In this document: in pieces, positions 10,348-17,817 of the stretch | Position numbering within the stretch: position 1 is the stretch's first letter | Layout of the letters: each line of letters begins with the position of its first letter | From: Micromonospora polyrhachis | GTDB taxonomy: Bacteria > Actinomycetota > Actinomycetes > Mycobacteriales > Micromonosporaceae | Direction of reading: 5' to 3' | DNA: 64,000 bases | NCBI RefSeq assembly: GCF_014203835.1 | Contig: NZ_JACHJW010000001.1 | Location: 5,654,501 to 5,718,500 of the forward strand | Notes under the pieces: generated by a model | Databases searched by the model: none | Seen by the model: the letters and a program-made list of their open reading frames with translations, nothing else | What the model was told of the DNA's origin: nothing | Program-made: the position numbers and the translations under genes

Positions 10348-11878
10348 CCCCAGTGGTTTTCTGCGCCACGGACGGCAGTTGCCGGCCCGCCGGCCGGTGC
10401 CGGTGCGCATCGCCGACTGGCGGGAGGTCTATCCGCCGGCCGACGAGGAACTGACCCGACAGCAGGCCACCCGGTGTATGGACTGCGGCATCCCGTTCTG
10501 CCACGACGGCTGCCCGCTGGGCAACCGCATCCCGGACTGGAACGACCTGGTCCGTACCGGTGGCTGGGCGGCGGCGATCGAGGCGCTGCACGCCACCAAC
10601 AACTTTCCGGAGTTCACCGGGCGGCTCTGCCCGGCCCCCTGTGAGGCGGCCTGCGTGTTGGGCCTCGGTGACGACCCGGTGGCCATCAAGCAGGTCGAGG
10701 TCGAGATCATCAACCGGGCCTTCGACCGGGACCTGGTCACCCCGGCACCGGTCGCGCCGGCGACCGGCAAGCGGGTCGCGGTGGTCGGCTCCGGCCCGGC
10801 CGGACTGGCCGCCGCCCAGCAACTCGCCCGAGCCGGTCACGCGGTCACCGTGTACGAGCGCGACGACGCGATCGGCGGCCTGCTCCGTTATGGCATCCCC
10901 GACTTCAAGTTGGAGAAGGAACACATCGACCGGCGGATCGCTCAGCTGGCCGCCGAGGGGGTGCGCTTCGAGACCGGGGTCGACGTCGGCGTGCACGTCA
11001 CCGCGGAGCAGTTGCGGGCCGAGTACGACGCGGTGCTGCTCGCCTGCGGGGCGCTCGCCGGCCGGGACACCCCGGAGACGCCGGGCAGGACCCTGCGCGG
11101 CGTCCATCAGGCGATGGAACATCTGGTCGCGGCCAACCGGGTGGTCAGTGGCGGGGCTGAGCCTGCCGTTTCCTCGCGACTGCGGGGCTCGCAAGCTCAC
11201 TCCTCGCGCTCGGGCAAGGTATCGACTCCGATCGACGCTGCCGGCAAGCATGTGGTGATCATCGGTGGCGGGGACACCGGGGCGGACTGCCTGGGTGTGG
11301 CCCATCGGCAGGGCGCGGCCGGCGTACACCAGCTCGACCAGTATCCGCAGCCACCGCGTACCCGGGATGCCGACCGCGACCCGTGGCCTACCTGGCCGTG
11401 GATCCTGCGGGATTATCCCGCCCACGAGGAGGGCGGCGAACGGGTCTTCGCGGTGGCGGTGCAGGAGTTCGTCGACGACGGCACCGGCGCGGTACGGGCG
11501 ATCCGGATCGCCGAGGTGACCGTGCAACGACGCGACGGCCGGCGGATCGTCACCCCGGTTCCCGGTACGGAACGAGAGCTGCCGGCCGACCTGGTGCTGC
11601 TGGCGATCGGCTTCGAGGGGACCGAGGAACAGCCGCTGCTCGACCAGCTCGGGCTGACCCGCAACGGACGGGGTGCCATCGACGCCCGCCCGGACTGGCA
11701 GACCTCGACCGACGGGGTGTTCGTCGCCGGGGACATGCACCGGGGCGCGTCGCTGATCGTCTGGGCGATCGCCGAGGGACGGGCCGCCGCAGCGGCGATC
11801 CACGCCTACCTCGGTGGGCTCGGCACCCTGCCCGCTCCGGTCTCCCCCTCGGCCCGGCCGCTGGCGGTGCGCCCGTAG
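10340..11878 (+). CDS. gltD: Glutamate synthase small subunit with an in-frame insert
   Basis: GltD feeds electrons from NADPH through FAD and 4Fe-4S clusters to GltB. The 512 residues start at GTG 10340. The N-terminal cluster-binding cysteines are Cys46, 49, 54 and 58, then Cys97, 101 and 105 ([10 protein letters not shown]). The FAD motif Val-Val-Gly-Ser-Gly-Pro-Ala-Gly is near residue 150 and the NADPH motif Val-Ile-Ile-Gly-Gly-Gly-Asp-Thr-Gly near 308. Between them, at about residues 269-295, sits a Ser/Arg-rich stretch where I would expect only a few residues before Ile-Asp-Ala-Ala-Gly-Lys. Its DNA looks like an inserted repeat; the frame is intact and the enzyme is probably active. Confidence 0.95.
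   Translation: MPDPSGFLRHGRQLPARRPVPVRIADWREVYPPADEELTRQQATRCMDCGIPFCHDGCPLGNRIPDWNDLVRTGGWAAAIEALHATNNFPEFTGRLCPAPCEAACVLGLGDDPVAIKQVEVEIINRAFDRDLVTPAPVAPATGKRVAVVGSGPAGLAAAQQLARAGHAVTVYERDDAIGGLLRYGIPDFKLEKEHIDRRIAQLAAEGVRFETGVDVGVHVTAEQLRAEYDAVLLACGALAGRDTPETPGRTLRGVHQAMEHLVAANRVVSGGAEPAVSSRLRGSQAHSSRSGKVSTPIDAAGKHVVIIGGGDTGADCLGVAHRQGAAGVHQLDQYPQPPRTRDADRDPWPTWPWILRDYPAHEEGGERVFAVAVQEFVDDGTGAVRAIRIAEVTVQRRDGRRIVTPVPGTERELPADLVLLAIGFEGTEEQPLLDQLGLTRNGRGAIDARPDWQTSTDGVFVAGDMHRGASLIVWAIAEGRAAAAAIHAYLGGLGTLPAPVSPSARPLAVRP
11145..11229. repeat. Probable inserted repeat element within gltD
   Basis: About 80 bp with composition unlike the flanking coding DNA. It contains TCCTCGCG twice (11171-11178 and 11201-11208) around a GCGGGGCTCGC core. 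It encodes a Ser/Arg/Ala-rich linker without family conservation. I recall similar sequences scattered through Micromonospora genomes, but this cannot be verified here. The boundaries are approximate. Confidence 0.45.
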
Positions 11879-11902
11879 CGGCTGTCCGGCACTTCTCGGC
11901 TG

Positions 11903-11984
11903 CCTTTGCTCTGCCTCCCTGGGAGGTGACGGCGATTGTCCGATCATCGGACAGGCTGTTTCCTATGCGGAGGCAGAGCAAAGG
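11903..11984. repeat. Nested inverted repeat downstream of gltD
   Basis: Perfect 16-bp arms (CCTTTGCTCTGCCTCC at 11903-11918, reverse complement at 11969-11984) flank a 50-bp centre. Inside lies a second palindrome, TGTCCGAT-C-ATCGGACA (11937-11953). It begins 25 nt after the gltD stop. It may work as a transcription terminator; the two-level symmetry also suits a miniature repeat element. Confidence 0.8.
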
Positions 11985-12021
11985 GCCGCCCGCCGGTCCA
12001 CCAGAGCAGGAACACAGGTGG

Positions 12022-12330
12022 CTACGCCGCGCCCCAGCGGTCGATGTCCGGGAGATGGTCGGCCACGGCGTAGCGGCCCAGCGGTGTCGGGTGCGGAGCT
12101 GTCGACCAGATGGTCCGTGGTTGAATCCGAGCGACGGCGTCGGCCCGCGAGGCGAGCAACCCGTCGGCCCGGGCCCTGGCGAAGGTCGACTCCGCCGTAG
12201 TCGTGGTGCTCGTCGAGGGAATCAGCGACCAGATCGCACTAGGAAGCAGCCGCAGAAGGCCTCGGGGCCGCTCACCGCCGTCTGACCCGAGCAGGGTCAG
12301 GCCCTCGGCAGTCGGACGGAGACCGGACAC
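12022..12330 (-). CDS. Hypothetical small protein or gene remnant
   Basis: An open frame of up to 102 residues with actinobacterial codon bias. The C-terminal half (Arg-Thr-Ile-Trp-Ser-Thr-Ala-Pro-His-Pro-Thr-Pro-Leu-Gly-Arg-Tyr-Ala-Val-Ala-Asp) reads like a real protein, and the Pro-His-Pro...Gly-Arg pattern is faintly like the last helix of SGNH hydrolases. The N-terminal part is low-complexity and no clear ribosome site is seen. It could be a decayed gene fragment. The remainder of the gltD-tetR interval holds the inverted repeat at 11903-11984 and nothing else I recognise. Confidence 0.3.
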   Translation of the reverse strand: MSGLRPTAEGLTLLGSDGGERPRGLLRLLPSAIWSLIPSTSTTTTAESTFARARADGLLASRADAVARIQPRTIWSTAPHPTPLGRYAVADHLPDIDRWGAA

Positions 12331-12349
12331 AGGGGCGACTGCCGAATGG

Positions 12350-12973
12350 TCAGGATGATGCTGTGTCCGAGGTCAGGTAGCGCTGCACGGTGGGGGCGAG
12401 CCAGGCGACCGCCTCCTCCTGGCGCAGTGACACGACCGGAGGTAGCCGCAGCACGTATCGACAGAGGGCGAAGCCGAGCATCTGGGTCGCCAGGAGGCCG
12501 GCGCGGGTGCCGGCCTCGCCCGGGTCGGCGACGATGCTGGCCACGGTCGGACCGAGCTGCGTACCGAAGATCTCCCGCATCCGTTGCGCGGCGCTCTCGT
12601 TGGTGGCACCCGCCCGCAGCAGGGCCTGAAGGGTCTCGTCGCCTTCCCAGACCTTGAGGAAGTGCCCGACGAGCGTGGTCGCGATCTGCTCGCGGGGCAC
12701 CTGGCTGAGGTCGGGCAGGTGCAGGTCGAAGTCGGCGGCGGTGGCGAAGAGCTTCTCCTTGCTGCCGTAGTAGCGCATCACCATCGACGGGTCGATGCTC
12801 GCGTCCGCGGCGATGGCCCGGATGGTGGCGCGTTCGTAGCCATCGGTGGCGAAGCGTTCCCGGGCGGCGGCGAGGATCGCCGCGCGGGTGCTGTCGGATC
12901 GACGGCTGTTGTCGGAGCGGCTGGTGCGGTCCGATCGGCTGGTGCGGTCCGATCGACGGGGGGCAGCGGACAT
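12350..12973 (-). CDS. TetR family transcriptional regulator
   Basis: 207 residues. After a Ser/Arg/Asp-rich lead (three copies of Arg-Ser-Asp-x), the helix-turn-helix is at about 28-75 (Thr-Arg-Ala-Ala-Ile-Leu-Ala-Ala-Ala...Thr-Ile-Arg-Ala-Ile-Ala...Tyr-Tyr-Gly-Ser-Lys-Glu). The C-terminal ligand domain includes PREQIATTLVGHFL, common in actinobacterial TetR_C proteins. It is divergently transcribed from a flavin monooxygenase, and the 112-bp spacer carries two related palindromes. It is therefore most likely an autorepressor that also represses the monooxygenase until an aromatic or antibiotic-like ligand binds (inference). Confidence 0.9.
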   Translation of the reverse strand: MSAAPRRSDRTSRSDRTSRSDNSRRSDSTRAAILAAARERFATDGYERATIRAIAADASIDPSMVMRYYGSKEKLFATAADFDLHLPDLSQVPREQIATTLVGHFLKVWEGDETLQALLRAGATNESAAQRMREIFGTQLGPTVASIVADPGEAGTRAGLLATQMLGFALCRYVLRLPPVVSLRQEEAVAWLAPTVQRYLTSDTASS

Positions 12974-12987
12974 GCCCCGACCTTAGG

Positions 12988-13015
12988 TCAACAACCGTTT
13001 GCCAACAATCGTTGA
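12988..13015. promoter_or_regulatory. Candidate TetR operator, tetR-proximal
   Basis: An imperfect inverted repeat with TCAAC/GTTGA outer arms. It contains the half-site TTGCCAACA (12999-13007), which also forms the perfect palindrome 34 bp away. It lies 15 bp upstream of the tetR start. Confidence 0.55.
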
Positions 13016-13040
13016 CACTCCAATCCAGTGAGTCCTATCG

Positions 13041-13060
13041 TTGCCAACAGGTGTTGGCAA
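13041..13060. promoter_or_regulatory. Candidate TetR operator, monooxygenase-proximal
   Basis: A perfect palindrome with 9-bp arms, TTGCCAACA-gg-TGTTGGCAA. It lies 25 bp upstream of the monooxygenase start codon, where a bound repressor would block the promoter or early elongation. It shares its half-site with the tetR-proximal repeat. Confidence 0.7.
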
Positions 13061-13085
13061 ATGCTGCTCCCCAATGGAGGTCGAC

Positions 13086-14525
13086 ATGGCTGCCAATCCT
13101 GCCCCACCAACCGTCGCGATCGTCGGAGCCGGTCCGACCGGCCTACTGCTCGCCGGTGACCTCGCCGCCGCCGGCATCGACGTCACCGTCCTGGAACGCC
13201 GTACACACGAGTCCAACCTGAGCCGGGCCTTCGTCGTACACGCCCGCACCATGGAACTGCTCGACGCCCGGGGACTGGCCGAGGAACTCGTCGCCACCGG
13301 CACCCCGCTTGCCCGCCTCCGCCTCTTCGGTGGCATCCAGATCGACATGTCCCGACTGCCGAGCCGCTTCCCGTTCGTACTGGTCACCCCGCAGTACAAC
13401 GTGGAGCGGATCCTGGAAAACCGGGCGGTGACGGCCGGAGCGCGGATCATCAAGGGAGCCGAGCTACGCACCCTGCGGCAGGACACCGACCGGGTCGAAC
13501 TCGACATACACACCGACGGCGAGACCACCACCACCACCATCACCACCAGGGCCGACTACGTCGTGGGAACCGACGGCGTACACAGCACCGTCCGTGACGC
13601 GGTCGGCCTGCCGTTCCCCGGCACGTCGGTACTACGGTCGATCATGCTCGCCGACGTCCGGCTGACCGATGCCCCACGAGACGTAGTGATGGCCAACGGC
13701 GTCGGCGATTACTTCGCCTTCATCGCCCCCTTCGGAGACGGTTGGCACCGCATCTTCGCCTGGAACCGACACCGCCAACTTCCCGACAGCGCACCTGTCG
13801 ACATCGAAGAGATACGCGAAGTCGCCCGCCGGGCGTTCGGCACCGACTTCGGGCTCCAGGAAGCACGCTGGGTGTCCCGGTTCCACAGTGACGAGCGGCA
13901 GGTGCCGCGCTACCGGGTGGACAGGGTTTTCCTGGCCGGCGACGCCGCACACGTCCACTCGCCCGCCGGTGGGCAGGGCATGAACACCGGTCTTCAAGAC
14001 GCCGCCAACCTGAGCTGGAAACTCGCCGCCGTGATTCAGGGCTGGGCACCCGACGGCCTGCTCGACACGTACCAGACCGAGCGACACCCGGTCGGCAAGA
14101 CCGTACTGCGCAGCAGCGGGGCGCTCATCCGGGCCGCGCTGGTCCGACCCCGGGCCGGGCGCATGTTCCGCAACGTGCTCGGTGCGCTGCTGCTGCGTCT
14201 GCCCCCGATCGTCCGGGCCATGGCCGGCACCATTTCCGGCATCGGGATCGACTATCCGGGGGCGCCCCGGGCCGGGGACGTCGAGTTGCGTGACGGGCAG
14301 CGCCTCTACACCGTGCTACGCGAGGGCCGATACGTCCTGCTCGCCCCGCCCCCGGTCAGCCTCACGACCAGCGGCTGGTCCGACCGACTACGGCTGGCCA
14401 CCCCCGTGAATCGGGGAGTGCCCCCCACCCTGGTACGCCCCGACGGCCACGTCGCCTGGCGTGGCCCCGAGTCCGACCTGTCCGCCGCTTTGGCCCGCCA
14501 CCTCGGCACCCGGTTGCCGGTCTGA
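13086..14525 (+). CDS. FAD-dependent aromatic monooxygenase (group A, Rox-like)
   Basis: 479 residues from ATG 13086, with TGGAGG 5 nt upstream. It has the three signatures of group A flavoprotein hydroxylases: the N-terminal Gly-Ala-Gly-Pro-Thr-Gly dinucleotide loop (about 14-19), the DG motif (Val-Val-Gly-Thr-Asp-Gly-Val-His-Ser) near 160, and the GD motif (FLAGDAAHVHSPAGGQGMN) near 283. Such enzymes hydroxylate aromatic substrates with NAD(P)H and O2. Overall form and the adjacent TetR gene resemble rifampicin monooxygenase and tetracycline-hydroxylase relatives, but the substrate is not predictable from sequence. Confidence 0.9.
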   Translation: MAANPAPPTVAIVGAGPTGLLLAGDLAAAGIDVTVLERRTHESNLSRAFVVHARTMELLDARGLAEELVATGTPLARLRLFGGIQIDMSRLPSRFPFVLVTPQYNVERILENRAVTAGARIIKGAELRTLRQDTDRVELDIHTDGETTTTTITTRADYVVGTDGVHSTVRDAVGLPFPGTSVLRSIMLADVRLTDAPRDVVMANGVGDYFAFIAPFGDGWHRIFAWNRHRQLPDSAPVDIEEIREVARRAFGTDFGLQEARWVSRFHSDERQVPRYRVDRVFLAGDAAHVHSPAGGQGMNTGLQDAANLSWKLAAVIQGWAPDGLLDTYQTERHPVGKTVLRSSGALIRAALVRPRAGRMFRNVLGALLLRLPPIVRAMAGTISGIGIDYPGAPRAGDVELRDGQRLYTVLREGRYVLLAPPPVSLTTSGWSDRLRLATPVNRGVPPTLVRPDGHVAWRGPESDLSAALARHLGTRLPV

Positions 14526-14585
14526 GCTATGCCCGGTGTCCCAACCGAGTCGAACGTCGGATGGGACACCGGGACAGCCACCGGA

Positions 14586-16091
14586 TCAGCGGGGCAGGAA
14601 CCGGTGTGCCTCCTGGATCCTCGCCCAGGACTTCGGTTGGGGCGGCGTGGCCACCCGAGCCTGGGCCGTGGCATCACCGGCCAGCTCCGGACGGCCGGCA
14701 GTGAACAGCCAGGTCGTGAAGACCGCCGAGAGGTCCCGGCCGGAGATCTGCTCGGCCAGAGCCTGGAACTGCTCGTTCGTGCCGTTGCCGTACTGCCGCT
14801 GCGCCGTCCAGGCTCGCAGGATCCGGAAGAACGCGTCGTCCCCGACCGCCAGGCGGATCTGGTGGACAGCCAACGCGCCCCGGTCGTAAACCGCGCTGTG
14901 GAAGATCCGGTTCGGGCCGGGGTCACCCGGCAGGACCTGCCAGAACGGGTCATCAGCCGGGTAGTACGCGTAGGTGAAGTCGAACAGCTCCTGCGCGGTG
15001 CCCTCGCCCTGCGCCTCCGACCACAACCACTCCGCGTACGAGGCGAAGCCCTCGTTGAGCCAGATGTTGCGCCAGTCAGCCACCGACACCGAGTCGCCGA
15101 ACCACTGGTGGGCGATTTCGTGCGTCACCACATAGGTGTTCGCGCCGCGCCGCCAGAAGCTCGGCCCGTACACCGGTCGGGTCTGCGTCTCCAGCGCGAA
15201 GCCGATCCCGTCCAGCGGACCGGCCACCCCGCCCTGCGCCTCGAACGGGTACGGCCCGAACAGCCCGCTGGCCCAGTCGACCACCTCGGCGGTCCGCTCG
15301 ATGCTGGCCCGAGCCGCCCCGGCCAGGTCACCCAGACCCACGTGGTACGCGTTGACCACCGGCTGCCCGTTGGGGGCGGTGTCGGTGACGATGTCGTACT
15401 GCCCGATCGTCAGGAAGGACAGGTAGGTGGCGGTCGGCTTGGTGGTCCGCCAGATCCAGCGGGTCCAGCCCAGCAACTCGCCGATCGGCGGCCGGGGCTG
15501 CACCCCGTTGCTGATCACCTCTACGCCGTCCGGCACCGAGACCGACACGTCGAAGGTGGCCTTGTCCAACGGGTGGTCGTTGCTCGGATACCACCACCAG
15601 GCCGACTCCGGCTCGTTGACGGCCATCGCGCCGTCGGCCGTACGCCGCCAGCCGGTGTAGCCGTCGACCAGCACCTGGGACGGTACGCCGGCGTACTGCA
15701 CCACCACGGTCAACAGTTGCCCGGACCGGATCGTCCGGGCCGGGGTGACCACCAGCTCGTGCGCGTCGGAGCGGCTGTGCGTGGCGCTCCAGCCGTTGAC
15801 CCGCACCGACGACACGTCCAGTACGAAGTCCAGGTTGAACCGGGACAGGTCCTGGGTGGCCCGGGCCAGGATCGTGGTGGTGCCGGTGAGCCGGTCGGTG
15901 CCCGGCTGGTAGCGCAGCCGGATGTCGTAGTGCTCGACGTCGTAGCCGCCGTTGCCGTAGTCGGGGTAGTAGCTGTCGCCGATGCCGGGGCTGCCCGGCG
16001 TCGGGGCAGCCTGCGCCGGGGTGCCGGCCAGGGTGGTGCCGGTGACGGTCATGGCCAGGGCGGCGACCGCCGCCACGATCCTTCGTCGCAC
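14586..16091 (-). CDS. Secreted M1 family zinc aminopeptidase
   Basis: 501 residues from GTG 16091; GGAGGGAG sits 8 nt upstream, so an in-frame ATG 51 nt earlier is rejected. A signal peptide (Met-Arg-Arg-Arg then a hydrophobic core, Ala-Gln-Ala cleavage near residue 28) indicates export by Sec. The zinc site HEIAHQW (His324, Glu325, His328) is followed by Asn-Glu-Gly-Phe with the third ligand Glu347. Gly-Phe-Ala-Leu-Glu-Thr-Gln near 297-303 occupies the place of the GAMEN exopeptidase motif. It is shorter than classical M1 enzymes, as is usual for secreted actinobacterial members. It presumably trims extracellular peptides. Confidence 0.93.
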   Translation of the reverse strand: MRRRIVAAVAALAMTVTGTTLAGTPAQAAPTPGSPGIGDSYYPDYGNGGYDVEHYDIRLRYQPGTDRLTGTTTILARATQDLSRFNLDFVLDVSSVRVNGWSATHSRSDAHELVVTPARTIRSGQLLTVVVQYAGVPSQVLVDGYTGWRRTADGAMAVNEPESAWWWYPSNDHPLDKATFDVSVSVPDGVEVISNGVQPRPPIGELLGWTRWIWRTTKPTATYLSFLTIGQYDIVTDTAPNGQPVVNAYHVGLGDLAGAARASIERTAEVVDWASGLFGPYPFEAQGGVAGPLDGIGFALETQTRPVYGPSFWRRGANTYVVTHEIAHQWFGDSVSVADWRNIWLNEGFASYAEWLWSEAQGEGTAQELFDFTYAYYPADDPFWQVLPGDPGPNRIFHSAVYDRGALAVHQIRLAVGDDAFFRILRAWTAQRQYGNGTNEQFQALAEQISGRDLSAVFTTWLFTAGRPELAGDATAQARVATPPQPKSWARIQEAHRFLPR

Positions 16092-16171
16092 GGGAGAGCT
16101 CCCTCCGTCGGGTACGCACAACCCCACCAACCTAATCGACAACTGTGAACATCTGAATCAGGAGTTGTAAT

Positions 16172-16717
16172 GTGGCGATCATGAATGTCGAAGTGTCACT
16201 GCGGCCGGTTCGCGAGGACGACCTGACGTTCCTCAACGACCTCAGCAACGATCCCGCCGCGAGTGGTACGTACCAGTGGAACGGCTGGCACGATCCGCAC
16301 GTGTACCGCAGGCGGTGGGCCGAGAACGGCCTGCTGGCCGACGACCGGGGGCTGCTGATCGTCAGTGCCGGCGCGGACCGGGTCGGCCTGGTCTCCTGGC
16401 GCAAGATACTGACCCCAGGAGAGAGCTACTGCTGGAACATCGGGGCGCTGCTCGCACCCGAGACGAGGGGCAGAGGTTACGGCACCCGTGCCCAGCGGCT
16501 ACTCGCCGAGTACCTACTCGCCCACACCCGGGTCAACCGGGTCGAGGCCAGTACGGAGATCGGGAACGTGGCGGAGCAGCGGGCACTGGAGAAGGCCGGG
16601 TTCACCCGCGAAGGTGTCCTCCGTGGCTTCGGCTTCCGTGATGGTGCTTGGCGCGATGGTGTGCTCTACAGCCTGCTCCGGGCAGATCTGTCCGAGACTC
16701 CGTCTGATGAGAGGTAG
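16172..16717 (+). CDS. GNAT acetyltransferase of the RimJ/RimL type
   Basis: 181 residues from GTG 16172, with AGGAG 7 nt before it. The sequence begins Leu-Arg-Pro-Val-Arg-Glu-Asp-Asp-Leu and continues with Asn-Ile-Gly-Ala-Leu-Leu-Ala-Pro-Glu-Thr-Arg-Gly-Arg-Gly-Tyr-Gly-Thr, the acetyl-CoA loop. The end is Ala-Leu-Glu-Lys-Ala-Gly-Phe-x-Arg-Glu-Gly-Val-Leu-Arg. This layout is that of the ribosomal-protein-acetyltransferase-like GNAT subfamily (Acetyltransf_3), many of which modify small molecules instead. It is divergent from the M1 peptidase gene, with 80 nt between starts. Confidence 0.88.
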   Translation: MAIMNVEVSLRPVREDDLTFLNDLSNDPAASGTYQWNGWHDPHVYRRRWAENGLLADDRGLLIVSAGADRVGLVSWRKILTPGESYCWNIGALLAPETRGRGYGTRAQRLLAEYLLAHTRVNRVEASTEIGNVAEQRALEKAGFTREGVLRGFGFRDGAWRDGVLYSLLRADLSETPSDER

Positions 16718-16749
16718 CGAGCCTGCTGGACTAGGGATTGAAAACGTTG

Positions 16750-17379
16750 ATGCCCAAACAAGATCTTGTCAGTGCGCTCAACAGCGAATTGGGTCACTCC
16801 CCGCCGCTGATCTTTACGGCGGGGAGTAGTTCGGCCGACGCTACGGTAGCCGTCCTGTCCCATGGGGACCGGTTCGTAAACGTGCTTGCGAACGATGGCT
16901 CCTACCTGCTGTCGTTCAACTGGAACGGGCGGCAACAGGCGCACGGACGGGCGCCCGATATCTCCTTAGCGGCCGACTCCGCGCGGCGATGGGTCGAGGG
17001 CTTCGACCTGGAGAGCCTCGCCGCTGCCCATCCTTTCGTTAAGTTCTCGGGCCTTCAGCTCTCCTAGGAGCGAGGAACCGCCGTCGAGTTCCAATGGGCC
17101 GCGTTGCTCAGCGAGGTAGAAGAAGAGAGGCAAGATTTTCGTGACCTCGTGATTCTGGCCTCGCGTGACGACCTTCTGAGAAAGCTTTTTCCCCACCTTG
17201 ACCACCGTTTTGCGCTTTCCGTCAACGAACACAGCGAGGGTATTCTCGTTGCTGTGTTCGTTGACGGCCCCGGATGGTTCGTTATCTACCGTGACGACGG
17301 CAGCTTCGAATTAGAAGGGGATGCGCCCCAGGTGGTCGACTATCTGGTCAAGCGACTTCGCAATCCGATCTCCCAGTGA
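16750..17379 (+). pseudogene. DUF6193-like gene split by an in-frame TAG
   Basis: One frame runs from ATG 16750 (or TTG 16738) to 17379 but is cut by TAG at 17065-17067. Both halves look like one family. The first ends Ala-Ala-His-Pro-Phe-Val-Lys-Phe-Ser-Gly-Leu-Gln-Leu-Ser. After the stop it resumes Glu-Arg-Gly-Thr-Ala-Val-Glu-Phe-Gln-Trp, then Arg-Lys-Leu-Phe-Pro. I associate these patterns with actinobacterial DUF6193 proteins, where the codon at the stop would usually be a sense codon such as Tyr. AT content is higher than in neighbours, suggesting transfer. Function is unknown; it may be a recent nonsense pseudogene, a readthrough case or a sequencing error. Confidence 0.6.
17221..17265. 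repeat. Perfect 15-bp inverted repeat inside the DUF6193-like gene
   Basis: GTCAACGAACACAGC (17221-17235) is exactly mirrored by GCTGTGTTCGTTGAC (17251-17265), and GAG/CTC extends the pairing inward. The arms encode Val-Asn-Glu-His-Ser and Ala-Val-Phe-Val-Asp. The transcript would form a strong hairpin within the second half of the broken frame. Confidence 0.75.
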
Positions 17380-17817
17380 TGCATGAACGCGACGGTCTGA
17401 CCTCTGGGCCTGGCTGGCGTGAGATGTTGGTTCAAGATTAGTGGCTAGGTTAAATAGTTGAGGAGTGTGTTCGTCCGTAGTGGCTCTCGTTGCCGTCGTG
17501 ACTGCTGTCACTGACCCAAAGGCTTGAGTTTGGTCGATTATCCTTGTGATTTGGATCGGGGACGCGGTGCTCCGTTGGAAATCCCTCATGATGCGAACCT
17601 ATTTGGGCAGTCGACGACCCATCGCTGTTCGATCTCTCGGAGCCGTGGTTTGCTGGTCCAGATATGCGCTGGGGGACAAATTGAATAGCTGGTTCGGGTA
17701 ACCCGTATGGAGCGGGTGCACGTTGGATATTGCGCGCCCAACTAGGACTGGCGCGCTGTTCCGAACTTCGGTTAGTGTTCCTCTGACTACACAGGATGCC
17801 GGCACGGTGGGGGTGCG
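17380..17817. other. 438-bp intergenic region, relatively AT-rich
   Basis: No convincing gene on either strand; short frames lack ribosome sites and codon bias. Composition is less GC-rich than the surroundings, as in the preceding broken gene. The promoter for the downstream FtsK-type operon should be here, but I cannot assign its elements confidently. Confidence 0.5.

Noticed and set aside
6286-10410. Very long open frame on the strand opposite gltB
   Set aside because: Its product is low-complexity and Gly/Arg/Asp-rich, as expected for the mirror of a high-GC gene, and it covers the well-supported gltB sequence.
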